A stretch of 64,000 nt of DNA from Actinomycetes bacterium. GTDB lineage: Bacteria > Actinomycetota > Acidimicrobiia > Acidimicrobiales > Aldehydirespiratoraceae. Position numbers and translations under genes: made by a program. Of this stretch, positions 62,646-64,000 are shown piece after piece; the first letter of the stretch is position 1; each line of letters begins with the position of its first letter. A model generated the notes under the pieces. That model was not told the origin of the DNA and did not search any database. It was given only the letters and a program-made list of their open reading frames with translations. The stretch covers positions 62,001 through 126,000 of the forward strand of contig JAJRXC010000059.1 in NCBI GenBank assembly GCA_024276495.1, in the 5' to 3' direction.

Positions 62646-62663
62646 TTGTGACATCCGTCGCAA
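62646..62663. promoter_or_regulatory. CRP-like site TTGTGA-N6-TCGCAA
   Basis: TTGTGACATCCGTCGCAA matches the CRP half-site frame TGTGA-N6-TCACA with one mismatch in the right half and symmetric outer T and A. It lies between the PhyH gene and the Rpf-like gene, about 28 bases upstream of a TACCTT element. Mycobacterial CRP controls rpfA, so control of the Rpf-like gene is the obvious idea. Confidence 0.5.
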
Positions 62664-62690
62664 TGTTGCGGTTGTGTGACGAACACCCTC

Positions 62691-62696
62691 TACCTT
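62691..62696 (+). promoter_or_regulatory. Candidate -10 element TACCTT for the Rpf-like gene
   Basis: TACCTT would start a transcript near 62703, giving a leader of about 110 bases. No clear -35 element is seen. Confidence 0.35.
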
Positions 62697-62753
62697 GTCC
62701 GGTGCTGAGGCGTCGTGACCGCCCCGCACCCCTGCCCACGACCAGCGAGTCGT

Positions 62754-62765
62754 GTGACCGGTCAC
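62754..62765. promoter_or_regulatory. Perfect palindrome GTGACCGGTCAC in the Rpf-like leader
   Basis: This 12-base palindrome lies 50-61 bases before ATG 62816, inside the predicted leader. It resembles a CRP-like TGTGA/TCAC pair but with four spacer bases instead of six, so its factor is unclear. Confidence 0.35.
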
Positions 62766-62815
62766 CGACAACACGCCATGACACGGGCGCCACGCCCGAG
62801 GAGGCAGCACCCAAC

Positions 62816-63190
62816 ATGCGCCGTCGAATCCGGATGATCGCGCTCGCGCTCGCCGCACTGATCTTCACCGCCGCCTGCACCCCCGAGGAACTGGTCCGCT
62901 ATCTCGACTCGACCCAGGAGATCCGGGACGTCCTGACCCCCGCCGAGCTGTCGCGGCTCCGCCAGTGCGAATCGACCGACAACTACCAGGCCGTCAGCGC
63001 CAGCGGCCTCTACCGCGGCGCCTATCAGTTCGACCAGACCACCTGGGACGATGTTGCCGGCCGCTTCTTCCCATGGCTCGTCGGCGTCGACCCGATCGAT
63101 GCCGAACCGTGGTGGCAGGACGCGATGACGCGAGCGCTCTGGTCGGAACGAGGTCGTCAACCCTGGCCGATATGCGGGTATCGGGTCTGA
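62816..63190 (+). CDS. Short resuscitation-promoting-factor-like lipoprotein (transglycosylase-like domain)
   Basis: The protein has 124 residues. The signal peptide MRRRIRMIALALAALIFTAAC ends in a lipobox. The mature part has LRQCESTDNYQAVSASGLYRGAYQFDQTTWDDVAG, the transglycosylase-like Rpf domain with the catalytic Glu after Cys and the YQFDQTTW block, plus a final cysteine in WPICGY. Rpf proteins cleave peptidoglycan and stimulate dormant cells. It is short and has no LysM or other binding domain. GAGGAGG lies 13-20 bases before ATG 62816. A long leader with a CRP-like site precedes it. Confidence 0.8.
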   Translation: MRRRIRMIALALAALIFTAACTPEELVRYLDSTQEIRDVLTPAELSRLRQCESTDNYQAVSASGLYRGAYQFDQTTWDDVAGRFFPWLVGVDPIDAEPWWQDAMTRALWSERGRQPWPICGYRV

Positions 63191-63212
63191 GGACCTGCGA
63201 GAGTGTGACGAC

Positions 63213-63902
63213 GTGACGTCGCCACCACCGCCACATCCGAGCCAACGTCGCTTCGCCGAGAGCGCGTTCACCATCAGCACCGACCCGACGGGTGAGCTCC
63301 TGGTGCCCCTTCTCGCCGCCGACACCGGCCCGGCCCGGGACTGGGCCGAGGCGGCCGAGGCGAACCAGGTCGCCCGGCCCGACGAGCTGGCCGAGGGCGA
63401 CACCCACCTGAACGTCACCCGTACCTTCTGCTTCGCCGATCTCAGCGGCTTCACCGCGTTCACTCGCGAGCACGGGCCCCACGCCGCGGTCCGTCATCTC
63501 GGCGAGTTCCGTCGGGTGACCCGCAACGTCGCGGCCAAACGCGGCGTCCGGGTCGCGAAGTGGTTGGGCGACGGGGTGATGCTGGTCGGGACCGACCCGA
63601 CCCCCACGATCGCGCTCGGCGCCCATCTCGTGCACCACTTCTCGGACAGCGGCATCCGGGTCCGCGTCGGATTGGCGACCGGCATCGCGTTGTTGTTCGA
63701 GGGCGACGACTACATCGGTGAACCGGTCAACCTCGCAGCCAAGCTGTGCGCCGCTGCCGCTCCCGGTGAGGTCCTGGCGGTCGCCGACGAGTCCGATCTC
63801 CCCGCATGGGTGTCGACCGACGGGGAGATCTCGGTTCGCATCAAGGGCGTGGGGGCGGTCGGCGGAGTGCACCGATTGCGTGTAGACCTTCTCGAACTGT
63901 GA
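63213..63902 (+). CDS. Class III adenylate/guanylate cyclase-domain protein
   Basis: The protein has 229 residues. An N-terminal region of about 65 residues contains no known domain. The cyclase domain has CFADLSGFTAFTREHG (first metal Asp), KWLGDGVMLVG (second metal Asp), GIRVRVGLATGIALLFEGDDYIGEPVNLAAKL and a C-terminal tail. Some catalytic positions (the transition-state Arg/Asn) are not clear, so activity is unproven. It starts with GTG 63213 and overlaps lnt (GTGA). It lies 22 bases behind the Rpf-like gene, which has a CRP-like site. Confidence 0.78.
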   Translation: MTSPPPPHPSQRRFAESAFTISTDPTGELLVPLLAADTGPARDWAEAAEANQVARPDELAEGDTHLNVTRTFCFADLSGFTAFTREHGPHAAVRHLGEFRRVTRNVAAKRGVRVAKWLGDGVMLVGTDPTPTIALGAHLVHHFSDSGIRVRVGLATGIALLFEGDDYIGEPVNLAAKLCAAAAPGEVLAVADESDLPAWVSTDGEISVRIKGVGAVGGVHRLRVDLLEL

Positions 63903-64000
63903 ACCGCCATCGAGCCCTACCCGCCGCCGCGGGCCTCCTGATCGCCGCCGGGCTGCCCCCGTGGGGATGGTGGCCGTCGACCATCGTCGGGTTGGCGGTC
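63899..64000 (+). CDS. lnt: Apolipoprotein N-acyltransferase, N-terminal fragment cut by the window edge
   Basis: From GTG 63899, 34 residues are visible: a basic start followed by ALPAAAGLLIAAGLPPWGWW and PSTIVGLAV. The LxAxxxPPxGWWP pattern is typical of the first membrane helices of Lnt, which N-acylates lipoproteins at the membrane. The start overlaps the cyclase stop (GTGA). The nitrilase-like catalytic domain would lie beyond the window, so the call rests on the membrane motif alone. Confidence 0.6.
   Translation, partial: MNRHRALPAAAGLLIAAGLPPWGWWPSTIVGLAV

Noticed and set aside
62697-62815. c-di-AMP (ydaO-type) riboswitch before the Rpf-like gene
   Set aside because: The expected conserved core segments are not visible, so I list only an unexplained leader.

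Overview
The window is 64 kb of densely packed, very GC-rich DNA carrying about 50 protein genes on both strands. No gap exceeds about 240 bases, and I see no tRNA, rRNA, insertion sequence, phage gene or CRISPR array. High GC, MacB/FtsX exporters, HSL esterase, Lhr helicase, DtxR-type regulator, hemE-hemY and a resuscitation-factor-like lipoprotein all suggest a high-GC actinobacterium. Acidimicrobiia is my best guess, but that is an inference.

Layout. 1-4676: a GNAT fragment, a Rieske-thiamine diphosphate fusion enzyme, and a divergent aldo/keto reductase plus L-2-hydroxyglutarate oxidase pair. 4702-18234: a 1155-residue cyclase/ATPase/TPR sensor, a NarL-type two-component system, two tandem MacB-like ATPase/FtsX-permease pairs and a degenerate response regulator. 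18253-21833: an esterase, IMP dehydrogenase and a secreted lipoprotein with an internal duplication.

21811-40245 is a surface-glycan region. One tightly coupled operon (28552 to 23357) joins a GT2, a CMP-sugar-acid cytidylyltransferase, a 2-hydroxyacid dehydrogenase, an SDR, an SMP-30 lactonase and a second transferase. Another (35895 to 29463) encodes a Wzm/Wzt-type ABC exporter whose ATPase carries a sulfotransferase-like C-terminal domain, a GT2 fused to a Maf/Cst-II-like (DUF115) CMP-sugar transferase, and another GT2. An MBOAT/SGNH acyl-transfer pair and a GT-C membrane glycosyltransferase complete it. I think this is the most novel system here: a CMP-sugar-acid-containing, ABC-exported, probably acyl-decorated glycan.

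40284-50382 holds the Lhr helicase, a divergent DtxR-family regulator, an MBL hydrolase and an Fbp-type ferric iron importer with a TTAGG-N4-CCTAA operator. 50471-64000 holds an OmpR two-component system next to a secreted zinc peptidase, a sucrase/ferredoxin-like protein, a HelD-like helicase, a patatin, an M23-like lipoprotein with a poly-threonine linker, hemE-hemY, a TetR-like regulator, a PhyH dioxygenase, an Rpf-like lipoprotein with a CRP-like site upstream, an adenylate-cyclase-like protein and the start of lnt.

A window-wide pattern is a TANNNT hexamer ending six (sometimes seven or eight) bases before the start codon of many first-in-operon genes. This places the predicted transcription start on the start codon, so leaderless mRNAs appear common. 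The pattern also settles several start choices.
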